A stretch of 10,095 nucleotides of DNA from Rhizorhapis sp. SPR117 (GCF_021742065.1 NZ_JAKKIE010000087.1:1-10095); one strand, 5' to 3'; counted from the stretch's first letter, positions 1-8,089 are shown. Numbers and translations: made by a program. Notes: generated by a model not told the origin, from the sequence alone.

Positions 1-3
1 TTC

Positions 4-8
4 AGGAG
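4..8 (+). promoter_or_regulatory. Ribosome binding site of phaC
   Basis: AGGAG lies 7 nt before the ATG at 16 and fixes that start. The window begins too close upstream to show any promoter. Confidence 0.75.
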
Positions 9-15
9 CTCCAAG

Positions 16-1782
16 ATGGCAGCAGCGCATTCACGTCAGGACGCGTCCGATCCGCTCGACGGCATTGCCGAAACCCTCGACCGGGCCGCGATCGCCGGCA
101 TGGCGCAGCTGACCAGCGGACTCTCGCCCGCGACGATCCTGCAGGCCTTCTCCGACTGGGGCATGCATCTTGCCAGCTCGCCGGGCAAGCAGTTGCAGCT
201 GGCGGCCAAGACGACACGCAAATTCATGCGGTTCGGCGACTATGCCGTGCGCAGCATCGGCGACCATGACGCTGCTCCCGCAATCGAGCCGCTGCCGCAG
301 GATCGTCGCTTCGTCGATCCGGCATGGAAGGAAGCGCCTTTCAACCTGATCGCGCAGGCTTTCCTTCTCAACCAGCAATGGTGGCATGCGGCCACGACCG
401 GCGTGGTGGGCGTCACGAGGCATCATGAAGACATGGTCGCCTTCGGGATGCGGCAGATCCTCGACACGATGGCGCCGACCAATTTCGTCGCGACCAATCC
501 CGTCCTCCAGAAGCGGATATTCGAGACCGGCGGGCAGTGCCTTGTCGAGGGCGCCAGGCTATTGCTGCAGGATATGCAGCGCACCATGCGCGGAGAGCTG
601 CCGGTGGGTGCCGAAGCGTTCGAGGTCGGGAAGGACGTTGCAACCACGCCCGGCACGGTCGTTTATCGCAACGAGTTGATCGAGTTGATCCAATATGCGC
701 CCACCACGGACAAGGTTCGGCTGGAGCCCATCCTGATCGTGCCGGCCTGGATCATGAAATATTATATTCTCGACCTGTCGCCGGAGAACAGCCTTGTCCG
801 CTGGCTGACCGGGCAGGGCTATACGGTCTTCATCATCTCCTGGCACAATCCCGTCAGCGCCGATCGCAATCTCGACATGGAGGCCTATCGGCGGTTGGGC
901 CCGATGGCGGCGCTTGATGCGGTGACGGCGATCACGGGGTCGCCGGCCGTTCACGCCGTCGGCTATTGCATCGGCGGCACTTTGCTGTCGATCGCGGCCG
1001 CGGCGATGGCGCGCGACGGCGATGAGCGGCTCGCCACCATCACCCTGTTCGCCGCGCAGACCGAATTCAGCGAGCCGGGCGAGCTCGGCCTGTTCATCGA
1101 CGAGGCGCAGCTCAACGTGCTCGAGAACATGATGTGGAGCAAAGGCTATCTCGACGGCACGCAGATGGGCGGAGCCTTCCAGATCCTGCGCTCCAACGAC
1201 CTTGTCTGGTCGCGGATCCTCAATACCTATCTGATGGGCGAGCGCGAGCCGATGTCGGACCTGATGGCCTGGAACGCCGACGGCACCCGCATGCCCTACG
1301 CCATGCACAGCCAGTATCTGCGCCGCCTGTTACTTGACGACGATCTCGCCGAGGGGCGTTACAAGGCGGATGGCCGGACGATCAGCCTGTCGGCGCTGCG
1401 CAGGCCGATGTTCATCGTCGGCACCGAACGCGACCATGTCGCGCCGTGGCGCTCGGTTCACAAGATTCACATGCTGAGCAGCGCCGAAATCTGCTTCGCG
1501 CTGACCAGCGGCGGGCACAATGCCGGGATCGTCTCCGAGCCCGGGCACAAAGGGCGACGCTACCATATCCTCACCCGCGAGGCCGACGGCGCCGCGCTCG
1601 ATCCGGACGAGTGGATGGCGCATGCGCGGTGCGGGACGGATCCTGGTGGGTCGCCTGGGAAGAGTGGCTGGCGGCGCGTTCGGGCGAGCCGGTCGCCCCG
1701 CCGCCGCTGGGCGCGCCGGACAAGGGCTATCCGGTCCTTGAGGACGCCCCGGGCCGCTATGTGCTGGAGCATTGAGCGGTGA
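16..1782 (+). CDS. phaC: Class I-like polyhydroxyalkanoate synthase (PhaC), C-terminally frameshifted
   Basis: The enzyme polymerises (R)-3-hydroxyacyl-CoA into polyhydroxyalkanoate at the granule surface. A PhaC N-terminal region (about residues 90-260) is followed by an alpha/beta hydrolase fold. The lipase-like box GYCIGG carries the nucleophile Cys318; Asp473 (in [10 protein letters not shown]) and His501 (in SGGHNAG) complete the triad. The start has a good AGGAG site. The frame is broken near the end: up to DEWMAHA (codons through 1626) the protein is normal, then this frame gives an Arg-rich tail to 1782. The frame one base back gives the family-like end [17 protein letters not shown] through PGRYVLEH, stopping at 1773-1775. 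One extra base between about 1627 and 1632 would restore a 586-residue protein. All three catalytic residues lie before the break, so partial activity cannot be excluded. A true mutation or a sequencing error would look the same. Confidence 0.9.
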   Translation: MAAAHSRQDASDPLDGIAETLDRAAIAGMAQLTSGLSPATILQAFSDWGMHLASSPGKQLQLAAKTTRKFMRFGDYAVRSIGDHDAAPAIEPLPQDRRFVDPAWKEAPFNLIAQAFLLNQQWWHAATTGVVGVTRHHEDMVAFGMRQILDTMAPTNFVATNPVLQKRIFETGGQCLVEGARLLLQDMQRTMRGELPVGAEAFEVGKDVATTPGTVVYRNELIELIQYAPTTDKVRLEPILIVPAWIMKYYILDLSPENSLVRWLTGQGYTVFIISWHNPVSADRNLDMEAYRRLGPMAALDAVTAITGSPAVHAVGYCIGGTLLSIAAAAMARDGDERLATITLFAAQTEFSEPGELGLFIDEAQLNVLENMMWSKGYLDGTQMGGAFQILRSNDLVWSRILNTYLMGEREPMSDLMAWNADGTRMPYAMHSQYLRRLLLDDDLAEGRYKADGRTISLSALRRPMFIVGTERDHVAPWRSVHKIHMLSSAEICFALTSGGHNAGIVSEPGHKGRRYHILTREADGAALDPDEWMAHARCGTDPGGSPGKSGWRRVRASRSPRRRWARRTRAIRSLRTPRAAMCWSIER

Positions 1783-2372
1783 CCGTGACCGACATGATCG
1801 AGAACCGCACCTTCGACGAGATCGTCGTCGGCGACACGGCGAGCGTCGTCCGCACCTTGTGCGAGCAGGACATGCAGCTTTTCGCGCGCGTGTCAGGCGA
1901 CGCCAATCCGGTGCAACTCGATCCGGCCTATGCCGCCACCGACATGTTCCATCAGGTGATCGCGCCCGGCATGTGGGGCGGCGGGCTCATTTCCGCCACG
2001 CTCGGAACCGAGCTCCCCGGTCCCGGCACCATCTATCTCAGCCAGACCCTGCGCTTCATCCGGCCGGTCTGTCTCGGAGATACCGTCACCGCCTCGGTGA
2101 CCGTCACCGAGAAACGTGCGGAGCACCACGTCGTTCTCATCGACTGCCGCTGCGTCAACCAGAACGGACAGGACGTCATAACAGGGCAGGCCGAGGTCAA
2201 GGCGCCGACCCAGAAGGTCCGCGCCCCCCGGATGGCCTTGCCCGACATCCGCGTTTCCGATCATGATGGATATCGCAAGCTGATCGAGATGACGGCCGGC
2301 GGCGACGCCATACCGACCGCCGTAGCACATCCCTGCATCTCGCGGCGGTGGAGGCCGCCGAGGCCGGCCTGA
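1779..2372 (+). CDS. MaoC-like hydratase domain of a bifunctional enoyl-CoA hydratase/phosphate acyltransferase (5' part, frameshifted)
   Basis: This is a hotdog-fold MaoC domain (about residues 8-145), which hydrates trans-2-enoyl-CoA to the (R)-3-hydroxyacyl-CoA used by PhaC. The signature reads SGDANPVQLDPAYA: Asp41 and Asn43 of the hydratase motif are present, but the position normally held by the catalytic His is Gln46. GGAG at 1766-1769 precedes the GTG start at 1779, immediately behind the restored phaC stop. The frame is normal to TAVAHPC (codons to 2336), then runs into a spurious RRWRPPRPA tail ending at 2372. The transferase half continues one frame back. In the family as I know it, MaoC and transferase form one protein of about 470 residues; joining the halves here gives about 471. 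I read this as one broken gene (1779-3193), not two natural genes. Confidence 0.85.
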   Translation: MTVTDMIENRTFDEIVVGDTASVVRTLCEQDMQLFARVSGDANPVQLDPAYAATDMFHQVIAPGMWGGGLISATLGTELPGPGTIYLSQTLRFIRPVCLGDTVTASVTVTEKRAEHHVVLIDCRCVNQNGQDVITGQAEVKAPTQKVRAPRMALPDIRVSDHDGYRKLIEMTAGGDAIPTAVAHPCISRRWRPPRPA

Positions 2373-3193
2373 TCCAGCCGATTCTCGTGGGCCCCGAGGA
2401 AAAGATCCGGGCGGCGGCCAGGGACGCCGGCAAGGACATAACCGCTTTCCGCCTGATAGCCGCGCCGCACAGCCACGCCGCGGCCGCGCAGGCCGTGGCG
2501 CTCGTCCGCTCGGGTGAAGCGCGGCTCCTGATGAAAGGCTCCCTCCATACCGACGAGCTGATGGGCGCGGTGGTTTCCTCCGCGACGGGGCTCAGGACCG
2601 AGCGCCGTATCAGCCATGCCTATCTGATGGACGTGCCGGAGCACCCTACCCCGCTGATCATCACCGATGCGGCGATCAACATCGAACCGACGCTCGAAGA
2701 AAAGGCGGATATCATCCGCAATGCCATCGATCTCGCCCATGTCATCGGGATCGAAAGTCCCAAGGTCGCGATCCTGTCGGCGGTGGAGACAGTCAGCCCA
2801 ACGATGCGATCGACGCTCGACGCGGCCGCGCTCTGCAAGATGGCCGATCGCGGTCAGATTTCGGGCGGCGTGCTCGATGGCCCGCTGGCGTTCGACAATG
2901 CGATCAGCGAGGCGGCAGCGAAGGAAAAGGGCATCGTCTCACCGGTGGCGGGCAAGGCCGAGATCCTGGTCGTCCCGAACATCGAGGCCGGAAACATGCT
3001 CGCCAAGCAGCTGACATTTCTCGGCGGGGCGGATGCCGCCGGCATCGTTCTGGGCGCACGCGTGCCTATCATCCTCACCAGCCGCGCCGACTCCCTGCGA
3101 ACCCGGCTCGCCTCCTGCGCCGTCGCCGTGCTGCTCGCGCGCGCGGCCACCAAGGCCGCGCCGGGGCTGCCGGAAGGCAAGGCGCTGCCGTGA
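2348..3193 (+). CDS. Phosphate acetyl/butyryltransferase domain (3' part of the frameshifted bifunctional gene)
   Basis: This PTA_PTB-family domain transfers an acyl group from CoA to phosphate, giving acetyl- or butyryl-phosphate for the kinase downstream. Family motifs are AAVEAAEAGLIQPILVGP at its start, MKGSLHTDELM, SHAYLMDVP, GPLAFDNAIS, NIEAGNMLAKQL and ARVPIILTSRADS near the end. The domain begins at about 2339, before the first usable start codon (GTG at 2348), which has no Shine-Dalgarno sequence and would cut into the first helix. This supports an origin as the second half of a fusion. The upstream half ends at HPC in another frame; loss of one base, or of 3n+1 bases, near 2336 would explain it. 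The end overlaps the kinase start by four bases (GTGA), so coupling to the kinase is preserved only if ribosomes translate this half. Confidence 0.88.
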   Translation: MEAAEAGLIQPILVGPEEKIRAAARDAGKDITAFRLIAAPHSHAAAAQAVALVRSGEARLLMKGSLHTDELMGAVVSSATGLRTERRISHAYLMDVPEHPTPLIITDAAINIEPTLEEKADIIRNAIDLAHVIGIESPKVAILSAVETVSPTMRSTLDAAALCKMADRGQISGGVLDGPLAFDNAISEAAAKEKGIVSPVAGKAEILVVPNIEAGNMLAKQLTFLGGADAAGIVLGARVPIILTSRADSLRTRLASCAVAVLLARAATKAAPGLPEGKALP

Positions 3194-4386
3194 GCCGGGC
3201 CATTGTCAGCCTCAATGCCGGCTCGTCGAGCATCAAGTTCGCGCTGTTCACGCTGGGTCCGGATGGCCCGGAGCATGCCGCCGCCGGCAAGCTGGAGGGG
3301 ATCGGCACCGCCCCCCATCTGGTCGCGCGTGACGCCGACGGCGCCGTCCTGATCGATCGGAACTGGGAGAGCGGCGCCGGGCTGACGCACGAGGCGCTGC
3401 TTCGGGAACTGTTCGATTGGGCGACGCAGCACCTGCCCGGACATGAGATCATCGCCATCGGCCATCGCGTCGTCCATGGCGGACTGGCGTTTGCGCGGCC
3501 GCTGCTGGTCGACGACGCCCTGCTCGCGGCACTGGATGCGCTGAGCCCTTTGGCGCCGCTCCACCAGCCGCACAATCTCGAGGCGATCCGGGCCATCCGC
3601 GCACTGGCACCCGCTCTCCCCCAGGTCGCCTGCTTCGATACCGCCTTCCATCACGGCCGGACGGAAACCGCCACGCGCTTCGCCCTGCCCCGCGCACTGC
3701 ACGACAAGGGCATCCGGCGCTACGGCTTCCACGGTCTCTCCTACGAATATATCGCGCGGACACTGCGGGAAATCGACCCGGAACTGGCGCGCGGCCGGGT
3801 GATCGTCGCCCATCTCGGCAACGGCGCGAGCCTGTGCGCGATGCATGACGGCAAGAGCGTCGATACGACGATGGGCTTCACCGCGCTCGATGGGCTGATG
3901 ATGGGGACGCGCTGCGGCGACATCGATCCCGGCGTCATTCTTCACCTTCAGACCCAGCTGGGCATGAGCGTCACGGAGGTAGAGACGCTCCTGTATCAGC
4001 AGTCCGGCCTGCTCGGCGTGTCGGGCGTGTCGAGCGACATGCGCGCCCTTCACCAGAGTCCGGATCCGCACGCTGGGGAGGCGATCGACCTTTTCACCTG
4101 GCGCGCGGCGCGAGAAGCCGGTGCGCTCGTCTCCTCTCTCGGCGGTGTCGACGGAATCGTCTTCGCGGCGGGCATCGGCGAAAACGATCCGGTCATTCGC
4201 GCATCGATCTGCGAGCGCCTGGCCTGGACCGGCCTGACCGTCGACCGGGACTTCAACGCACGCAATGCGCCGGTCATCAGCCAAGCGGACAGCAGGATCA
4301 TCGCTCGCATCATCCCGACCGACGAGGAACGCATGATCGCGTTCCACACCCTTGGCGTCTTGCCCGCAACGGGAGGTGGACAGTGA
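3190..4386 (+). CDS. ackA: Acetate/propionate kinase
   Basis: Cytoplasmic acyl-phosphate kinase that converts acetyl- (or propionyl-/butyryl-) phosphate and ADP to the acid and ATP, following the transferase encoded just upstream. At 398 residues it has normal length. Landmarks are N9AGSSSIK16 (first family signature), HRVVHGG (92-98), Asp150 in ACFDTAFH, RYGFHG with His181 (second signature), HLGNGAS (208-214) and GTRCGDIDPG with Arg241; Asp, His and Arg match known catalytic or substrate residues of acetate kinase. GIGEND near the C-terminus is also typical. The GTG start overlaps the transferase stop by four bases. It is the only gene of the PHA/acetate cluster with no visible damage. Which acyl-phosphate it prefers cannot be read from sequence. 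Confidence 0.95.
   Translation: MSRAIVSLNAGSSSIKFALFTLGPDGPEHAAAGKLEGIGTAPHLVARDADGAVLIDRNWESGAGLTHEALLRELFDWATQHLPGHEIIAIGHRVVHGGLAFARPLLVDDALLAALDALSPLAPLHQPHNLEAIRAIRALAPALPQVACFDTAFHHGRTETATRFALPRALHDKGIRRYGFHGLSYEYIARTLREIDPELARGRVIVAHLGNGASLCAMHDGKSVDTTMGFTALDGLMMGTRCGDIDPGVILHLQTQLGMSVTEVETLLYQQSGLLGVSGVSSDMRALHQSPDPHAGEAIDLFTWRAAREAGALVSSLGGVDGIVFAAGIGENDPVIRASICERLAWTGLTVDRDFNARNAPVISQADSRIIARIIPTDEERMIAFHTLGVLPATGGGQ
4372..4377 (+). promoter_or_regulatory. Strong Shine-Dalgarno before an orphan GTG start
   Basis: GGAGGT lies 5 nt before a GTG at 4383, which overlaps the kinase stop as GTGA, the same architecture as the transferase-kinase junction. It is the best ribosome binding site in the cluster, yet it leads only into a degenerate short frame, which implies that a real gene once started here. 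Confidence 0.6.
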
Positions 4387-4577
4387 CACCGATTGCCCCC
4401 CATGTCGCCAAACCTCGACTCGCCGCCAGCATTGAAAGCGAGATCGCTGGCCGATCACCTGATGGAGCTTCAGGCTACCATTGCATCAGGCAGTGGCTTG
4501 CCAGTCACGGCAAAAATCTCGTCGGTCATCGTCGATCGCCGCCCCGCGTTCGACTTGGAGCGGCGCTCCCGCGATGA
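4383..4577 (+). pseudogene. Probable remnant of a truncated gene coupled to ackA (fabI-like N-terminus?)
   Basis: From the GTG at 4383 the frame reads MTPIAPHVAKPRLA and then ASIESEIAGRSPDG, ending after 64 codons at 4577. The first 14 residues resemble the N-terminal lead of the enoyl-ACP reductase (FabI) that I recall following ackA in related pha-pta-ackA clusters, where PRLAGKRG would open the nucleotide-binding fold. Here no glycine-rich NAD motif follows, and the rest has no recognisable domain. The strong ribosome binding site and GTGA overlap are seen directly; the fabI identity is an inference from memory. The remaining sequence to the permease start at 4574 holds no motif I recognise. 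A 64-residue product could still be made, with no evidence of function. Confidence 0.4.
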
Positions 4578-5686
4578 CGACCGCGGATTGGCGCCTTTAT
4601 GATCGCAACGGCGAGACGACGCTCCACACCATCGGCGACTGGACGGCGCTGGGCCTGGGGAACGCCCTGGTCCGATTGTCCGCACATATGGGTGGGCGTG
4701 ACGAGGTCCGTCGCATCGACCTGTCCGACCTGGGGCGGATCGATACGGCTGGTGCGCTTGCGTTGTTGCAGTTCGTGGCGAAAGACGTCGATATCGACTG
4801 TGGCCCGCGAGAGGATCTGCATCGGTTGATCGCGCTCGTCCGGCCGGCGCTAGATGCGGAAATACCATCCCGGCAGGGTATCGGGGGACTGGTCGGCTTT
4901 TTCGACCGCTTCGGGCGCCACGTCGTTCATCTTGCCCGCGATGCATATGACATGCTGGAGTTCACAGGGCACCTCGTGGCCGCCATCGGGCGAACGATCA
5001 TCCATCCCGGACGATTGCGGATAACGCCGCTCTTCGCAGTGATGCAGGACGCGGGCATCAACGCGCTGCCGATCGTGTTCACCATGACCTTCTTCATCGG
5101 GGCGGTGATCGCGCTCGTCGGCACCAATCTGCTGACGACTTTGGGCGTCGAGGTGTTTACGGTCGAACTTGTCGGTGTCGCCGTCCTGCGCGAGTTCGGC
5201 GTCGTCATCGCCGCGATCCTGCTGGCGGGCCGCTCCGCGTCCTCGTTCGCCGCACAGATCGGCGCCATGCGCATGAACCAGGAAACCGACGCCATGCAGG
5301 TAATGGGCGTCGACCGCTTCGACGCCCTCGTGATCCCGCGCGTACTGGCCGCGATCCTGATGATGCCGCTGATGACCTTCTGCGCCGATATTGGCGGCAT
5401 CGCCGGCGGGCTGCTGGTCAGTTGGGCGACGATCGATATCAGCCCGGTCTTCTTCATTCAACGGACGCTCGAGACGGTCGCCATCAAGCATTTCTGGATG
5501 GGGATGAGCAAGGCGCCGTTTCTCGCGCTGGTGATCGCCGCCGCCGGCTGCCGACATGGCTTGATGGTGGGCGGCGATGTGCAGAGCCTGGGCCGCAACG
5601 TCACCTCTTCGGTCGTCCAGTCGGTCTTCATGGTCATCATGTTCGATGCGGTGTTCGCTGTGATCTTCACGGTGCTCGATCTGTGA
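4574..5686 (+). CDS. mlaE: MlaE-type ABC transporter permease with N-terminal STAS-like domain
   Basis: Inner-membrane permease of an MCE lipid transporter. Residues 1-95 form a STAS-like domain (RIDLSDLGRIDTAGALALLQF), here fused to the permease instead of being a separate MlaB. An amphipathic linker follows (about 100-150), then the MlaE domain (about 150-368) with several hydrophobic helices. The conserved stretch VELVGVAVLREFG, ILLAGRSASSFAAQIGAM and MNQETDAMQVMGVD (about 198-246) is diagnostic of the family. I chose the ATG at 4574 because the STAS-like domain begins at once; a longer frame from 4481 adds residues with no domain character. GGAG at 4557-4560 is rather distant (13 nt). The stop overlaps the ATPase start as GTGA. 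The gene may be transcribed from the kinase side, since no clear promoter is visible in the 187 bases before it. Confidence 0.93.
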   Translation: MTTADWRLYDRNGETTLHTIGDWTALGLGNALVRLSAHMGGRDEVRRIDLSDLGRIDTAGALALLQFVAKDVDIDCGPREDLHRLIALVRPALDAEIPSRQGIGGLVGFFDRFGRHVVHLARDAYDMLEFTGHLVAAIGRTIIHPGRLRITPLFAVMQDAGINALPIVFTMTFFIGAVIALVGTNLLTTLGVEVFTVELVGVAVLREFGVVIAAILLAGRSASSFAAQIGAMRMNQETDAMQVMGVDRFDALVIPRVLAAILMMPLMTFCADIGGIAGGLLVSWATIDISPVFFIQRTLETVAIKHFWMGMSKAPFLALVIAAAGCRHGLMVGGDVQSLGRNVTSSVVQSVFMVIMFDAVFAVIFTVLDL

Positions 5687-6468
5687 GCGCGCCGTCCCCA
5701 ACCAGCGACGGCGAGGCGCCGATCCGCATATCCGGCCTTCGCACGGCCTTCGGCAAGAAGGTCATCCACGAGAATCTGGATCTCGAAGTCCGCAAGGGAG
5801 AAATACTGGGTGTGGTCGGTGGCTCCGGCTCGGGCAAGTCGGTGCTGCTCAACACGATCCTCGGCCTCAAGCACCCCGATGGTGGGACGGTCGAGATTTT
5901 CGGACGGCGTATCGACGACCCAGACGCTCGTTCGGCGGTCGAGCGGCGCATCGGCGTGATGTTCCAGCAGGGCGCGCTGTTCTCGTTCCTGACCGTTCAG
6001 GAAAATGTCGAAACGCCGCTGCTCGAGCATGCGCGTCTGCCGAGAGACTTCGTACGCGATCTTGCCCGGTTGAAAATCGCGCTCGCGGGCCTTCCCGACA
6101 ACGCCGGATCGCTCAAGCCGGCGGAGCTGTCAGGCGGCATGCGCAAGCGCGCGGGCGTGGCGCGGGCGATCGCACTCGATCCGGACATCCTGTTCCTCGA
6201 CGAACCCACCGCAGGTCTCGATCCGATTGCAGCGAGCGAGTTCGACGCGCTCGTCACCACCTTGCGCCAGGCGCTCGGCCTGACCGTCTTCATGATCACC
6301 CATGATCTCGACACGCTTTACGCCATCTGCGACCGGGTGGCGGTCCTGGCGGAGAAGAAGATAGTCGCCGTCGCGACCATCGATGAACTTGAGCGATCGG
6401 ACCATCCCTGGATCAAGCGCTACTTTCTTGGACCGCGCGGCCGGGCCGTCCAGAAAAAGGTGCGCTGA
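5683..6468 (+). CDS. mlaF: MlaF-type ABC transporter ATP-binding protein
   Basis: Cytoplasmic ATPase that drives the STAS-MlaE permease. The 261-residue protein shows every ABC element in order: Walker A GGSGSGKS (46-53), Q-loop VMFQQGALF (92-100, typical of the MlaF/Ttg2A group), signature LSGGMRKRAGVARA (149-162), Walker B ILFLDEPTAGLDP (169-181) and the switch His207 in ITHDLD. The GTG start at 5683 is chosen because it overlaps the permease stop by four bases and the ABC domain starts at about residue 14; a frame open further upstream (from 5422) lies inside the permease gene and is not used. The stop overlaps the ATG of the MCE gene by one base, indicating a translationally coupled operon. 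Confidence 0.95.
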   Translation: MSAPSPTSDGEAPIRISGLRTAFGKKVIHENLDLEVRKGEILGVVGGSGSGKSVLLNTILGLKHPDGGTVEIFGRRIDDPDARSAVERRIGVMFQQGALFSFLTVQENVETPLLEHARLPRDFVRDLARLKIALAGLPDNAGSLKPAELSGGMRKRAGVARAIALDPDILFLDEPTAGLDPIAASEFDALVTTLRQALGLTVFMITHDLDTLYAICDRVAVLAEKKIVAVATIDELERSDHPWIKRYFLGPRGRAVQKKVR

Positions 6469-7403
6469 TGGAACGCCACGCCAATTATGCCCTGGTGGGC
6501 GCTGTCTCGATCGTGCTGCTCATCGCGACGGTCGTCTTCGTGGTGTGGCTGGGCGGCTCGCAGTTCAGACGGGAGCACGACCCTTATCAGATCGTCTTTC
6601 ATGGCCCCATACGGGGCTTGAGCGTCGGAGGCGAGGTCCAGTTCAACGGCATCAAGGTCGGGGAGATTGGGGAGATTCGGCTCGATCAGCGCGATCCCAA
6701 CCGCGTGATTACGGATATCGAGCTGACGCGTGGGACACCCGTGCGTATTGATTCAGTCGCATCAACCGAGACCCAAGGCATTTCCGGCATCAGCATCGTG
6801 CAGATCAGTGCGGGGACGGCGAGCAAGCCGCTGCTCCAGTCAGTCAGTCGCAGCAAGCGCCCCGTTATCACCAGCAAGCCCAATGCGCTGTCCTCATTGT
6901 TGCAAGGAGGCGGCGAGATGGTGGCGAGTGCGACTCAAGCGCTGAACAGCGTGAACAAGCTGCTGTCCGATCGCAACATCGCCAATGTGGGCAGCGCCAT
7001 ACAGGATATCCGCGTGACTACCGCAGAATTGGCGGCGAACCGGGCAATGTTCGCCAATGCCGGCTCGGCGCTCGCAAAGCTGGACCGAGCCGCTAGCGAC
7101 ATCCAGGATGCAGCCTCGTCCGTCCGGCAAATCGCGGACGGCGATGGCAAGCGAGCCTTCGCCAATATTTCCGTGGCCGCAAACGAACTCAAGGGTGCGG
7201 TCCATGAGGCACGCGGCGTCATCGCCAAGCTTGATAGACAAAGTGCAGATATCGGCACCACGACGCTTCCCAACATCAACGCCACCATGATCAGTCTTCA
7301 GGACACGGCCGAGTCGCTCGACGGTCTCATCCGGCAGATCCAGCGGGATCCACGTCACGCGCTTGGCAAGGGCAGCGGCAGGGAACGGGAGCTTCCGCAA
7401 TGA
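6468..7403 (+). CDS. mlaD: MlaD-type MCE domain protein (membrane-anchored lipid-binding subunit)
   Basis: Periplasmic subunit anchored in the inner membrane, thought to form a ring that passes lipid to or from the permease. It has one N-terminal transmembrane helix (about 7-29), then one MCE domain (about 39-118) with the typical GLSVGGEVQFNGIKVGEI and GISGISIVQI segments. A long helical tail follows (about 140-290), rich in Ala, Asn, Ser and spaced hydrophobics, probably a coiled coil or helical bundle. At 311 residues it is longer than E. coli MlaD (about 183) and closer to longer-tailed MCE proteins paired with PqiC-type lipoproteins. It overlaps the ATPase gene by one base and the lipoprotein gene by four (ATGA). 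Confidence 0.93.
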   Translation: MERHANYALVGAVSIVLLIATVVFVVWLGGSQFRREHDPYQIVFHGPIRGLSVGGEVQFNGIKVGEIGEIRLDQRDPNRVITDIELTRGTPVRIDSVASTETQGISGISIVQISAGTASKPLLQSVSRSKRPVITSKPNALSSLLQGGGEMVASATQALNSVNKLLSDRNIANVGSAIQDIRVTTAELAANRAMFANAGSALAKLDRAASDIQDAASSVRQIADGDGKRAFANISVAANELKGAVHEARGVIAKLDRQSADIGTTTLPNINATMISLQDTAESLDGLIRQIQRDPRHALGKGSGRERELPQ

Positions 7404-8089
7404 AACATTTTGCCGTCTTGAGGATATCTGCGGCCCTCCTCATTGGCTTACTCGCACTTTCCGGCTGTGGCAGCCTGCTCGGTGGCGGCGCGCGGGATGA
7501 TCTTTTCCGTTTTGGCGTGCCGCACCTTCCCGCGCGCGCCTCGACAACGGCTGGGTACAGCCCGATGCCCAGAACCATTTCGCTCCTGCGTGTCCGCTTC
7601 GCACCGGAGATCGAAGGCGACCGCATCCTCACAACACAAGGCGAGCGCGCGCTCTACATGAAGGACGCGCGCTGGGTTGCGTCCGTTCCGGAGCTTTTTG
7701 TACAGGCGCTGGGCCGACAGTTCGGCGAGCGCGTACCGGCGATCCGGCTGGCGCCGCCTGGAAGCGCGGCTGGCGCATCACAGGCATTGCAAATTGGCAT
7801 CGACAGGTTCGAGGCGCGCTACCCTCCGGAAGGTACAGAACAGGGTCCGCCGGCCGTGATCATCACCGGGGACGCGACACTGCTTGGTCTGCGGGATCGG
7901 CAGCCGATCGCATCCCGCCGTTTCACGGTGGAGGAGCCGGTGACCGCCAATAGCAAGAGCGGCATTGTCGCGGCGTTCGACCGGGCGGTGGCGCGTTATG
8001 CAACACAACTTGTCGATTGGACCGTGCAGGCGTCCGGCGCAGAAGTCATGGATATGAGGTCTCAGAAAGGTCAGAACGATGAGCAATAA
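7400..8089 (+). CDS. ABC-type transport auxiliary lipoprotein (PqiC/ABC_trans_aux-like)
   Basis: Predicted outer-membrane lipoprotein partner of the MCE transporter. The signal peptide has Arg/Lys early, a hydrophobic core and the lipobox ALSGC, with lipidation at Cys23 and mature Gly-Ser next, which does not suggest inner-membrane retention. The mature 207 residues fit the auxiliary-component family by context and features: a beta-rich start (FRFGVPHLPARA), the segment RILTTQGERALYMKDARWVA, a ligand-exposed middle, and a late amphipathic helix (GIVAAFDRAVARYATQLVDW). Family assignment rests on the RILT...ARWVASVPELF pattern and its place after MlaD. It overlaps the MCE gene by four bases and the acetyltransferase by 11. 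Confidence 0.85.
   Translation: MKHFAVLRISAALLIGLLALSGCGSLLGGGARDDLFRFGVPHLPARASTTAGYSPMPRTISLLRVRFAPEIEGDRILTTQGERALYMKDARWVASVPELFVQALGRQFGERVPAIRLAPPGSAAGASQALQIGIDRFEARYPPEGTEQGPPAVIITGDATLLGLRDRQPIASRRFTVEEPVTANSKSGIVAAFDRAVARYATQLVDWTVQASGAEVMDMRSQKGQNDEQ

Noticed and set aside
559..1308. A 249-codon minus-strand frame inside phaC
   Set aside because: Shadow of the synthase gene: His/Arg/Gly-rich composition, no motif, no ribosome binding site that I could see.
1615..2350. Programmed ribosomal frameshifting at the two frame breaks
   Set aside because: Neither site shows a slippery X XXY YYZ heptamer, and none of these gene families is known to me to use recoding.
2854..4458. A 534-codon open frame on the minus strand
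   Set aside because: It lies antisense to the transferase and acetate kinase genes, whose motifs are unmistakable. Its product has no domain character; long antisense frames are common in GC-rich genes.
4393..4602. A second short + frame (69 codons) between ackA and the permease
   Set aside because: It starts at TTG without a proper ribosome binding site, overlaps the permease start and matches nothing I know. The GTG at 4383 has far better initiation signals.
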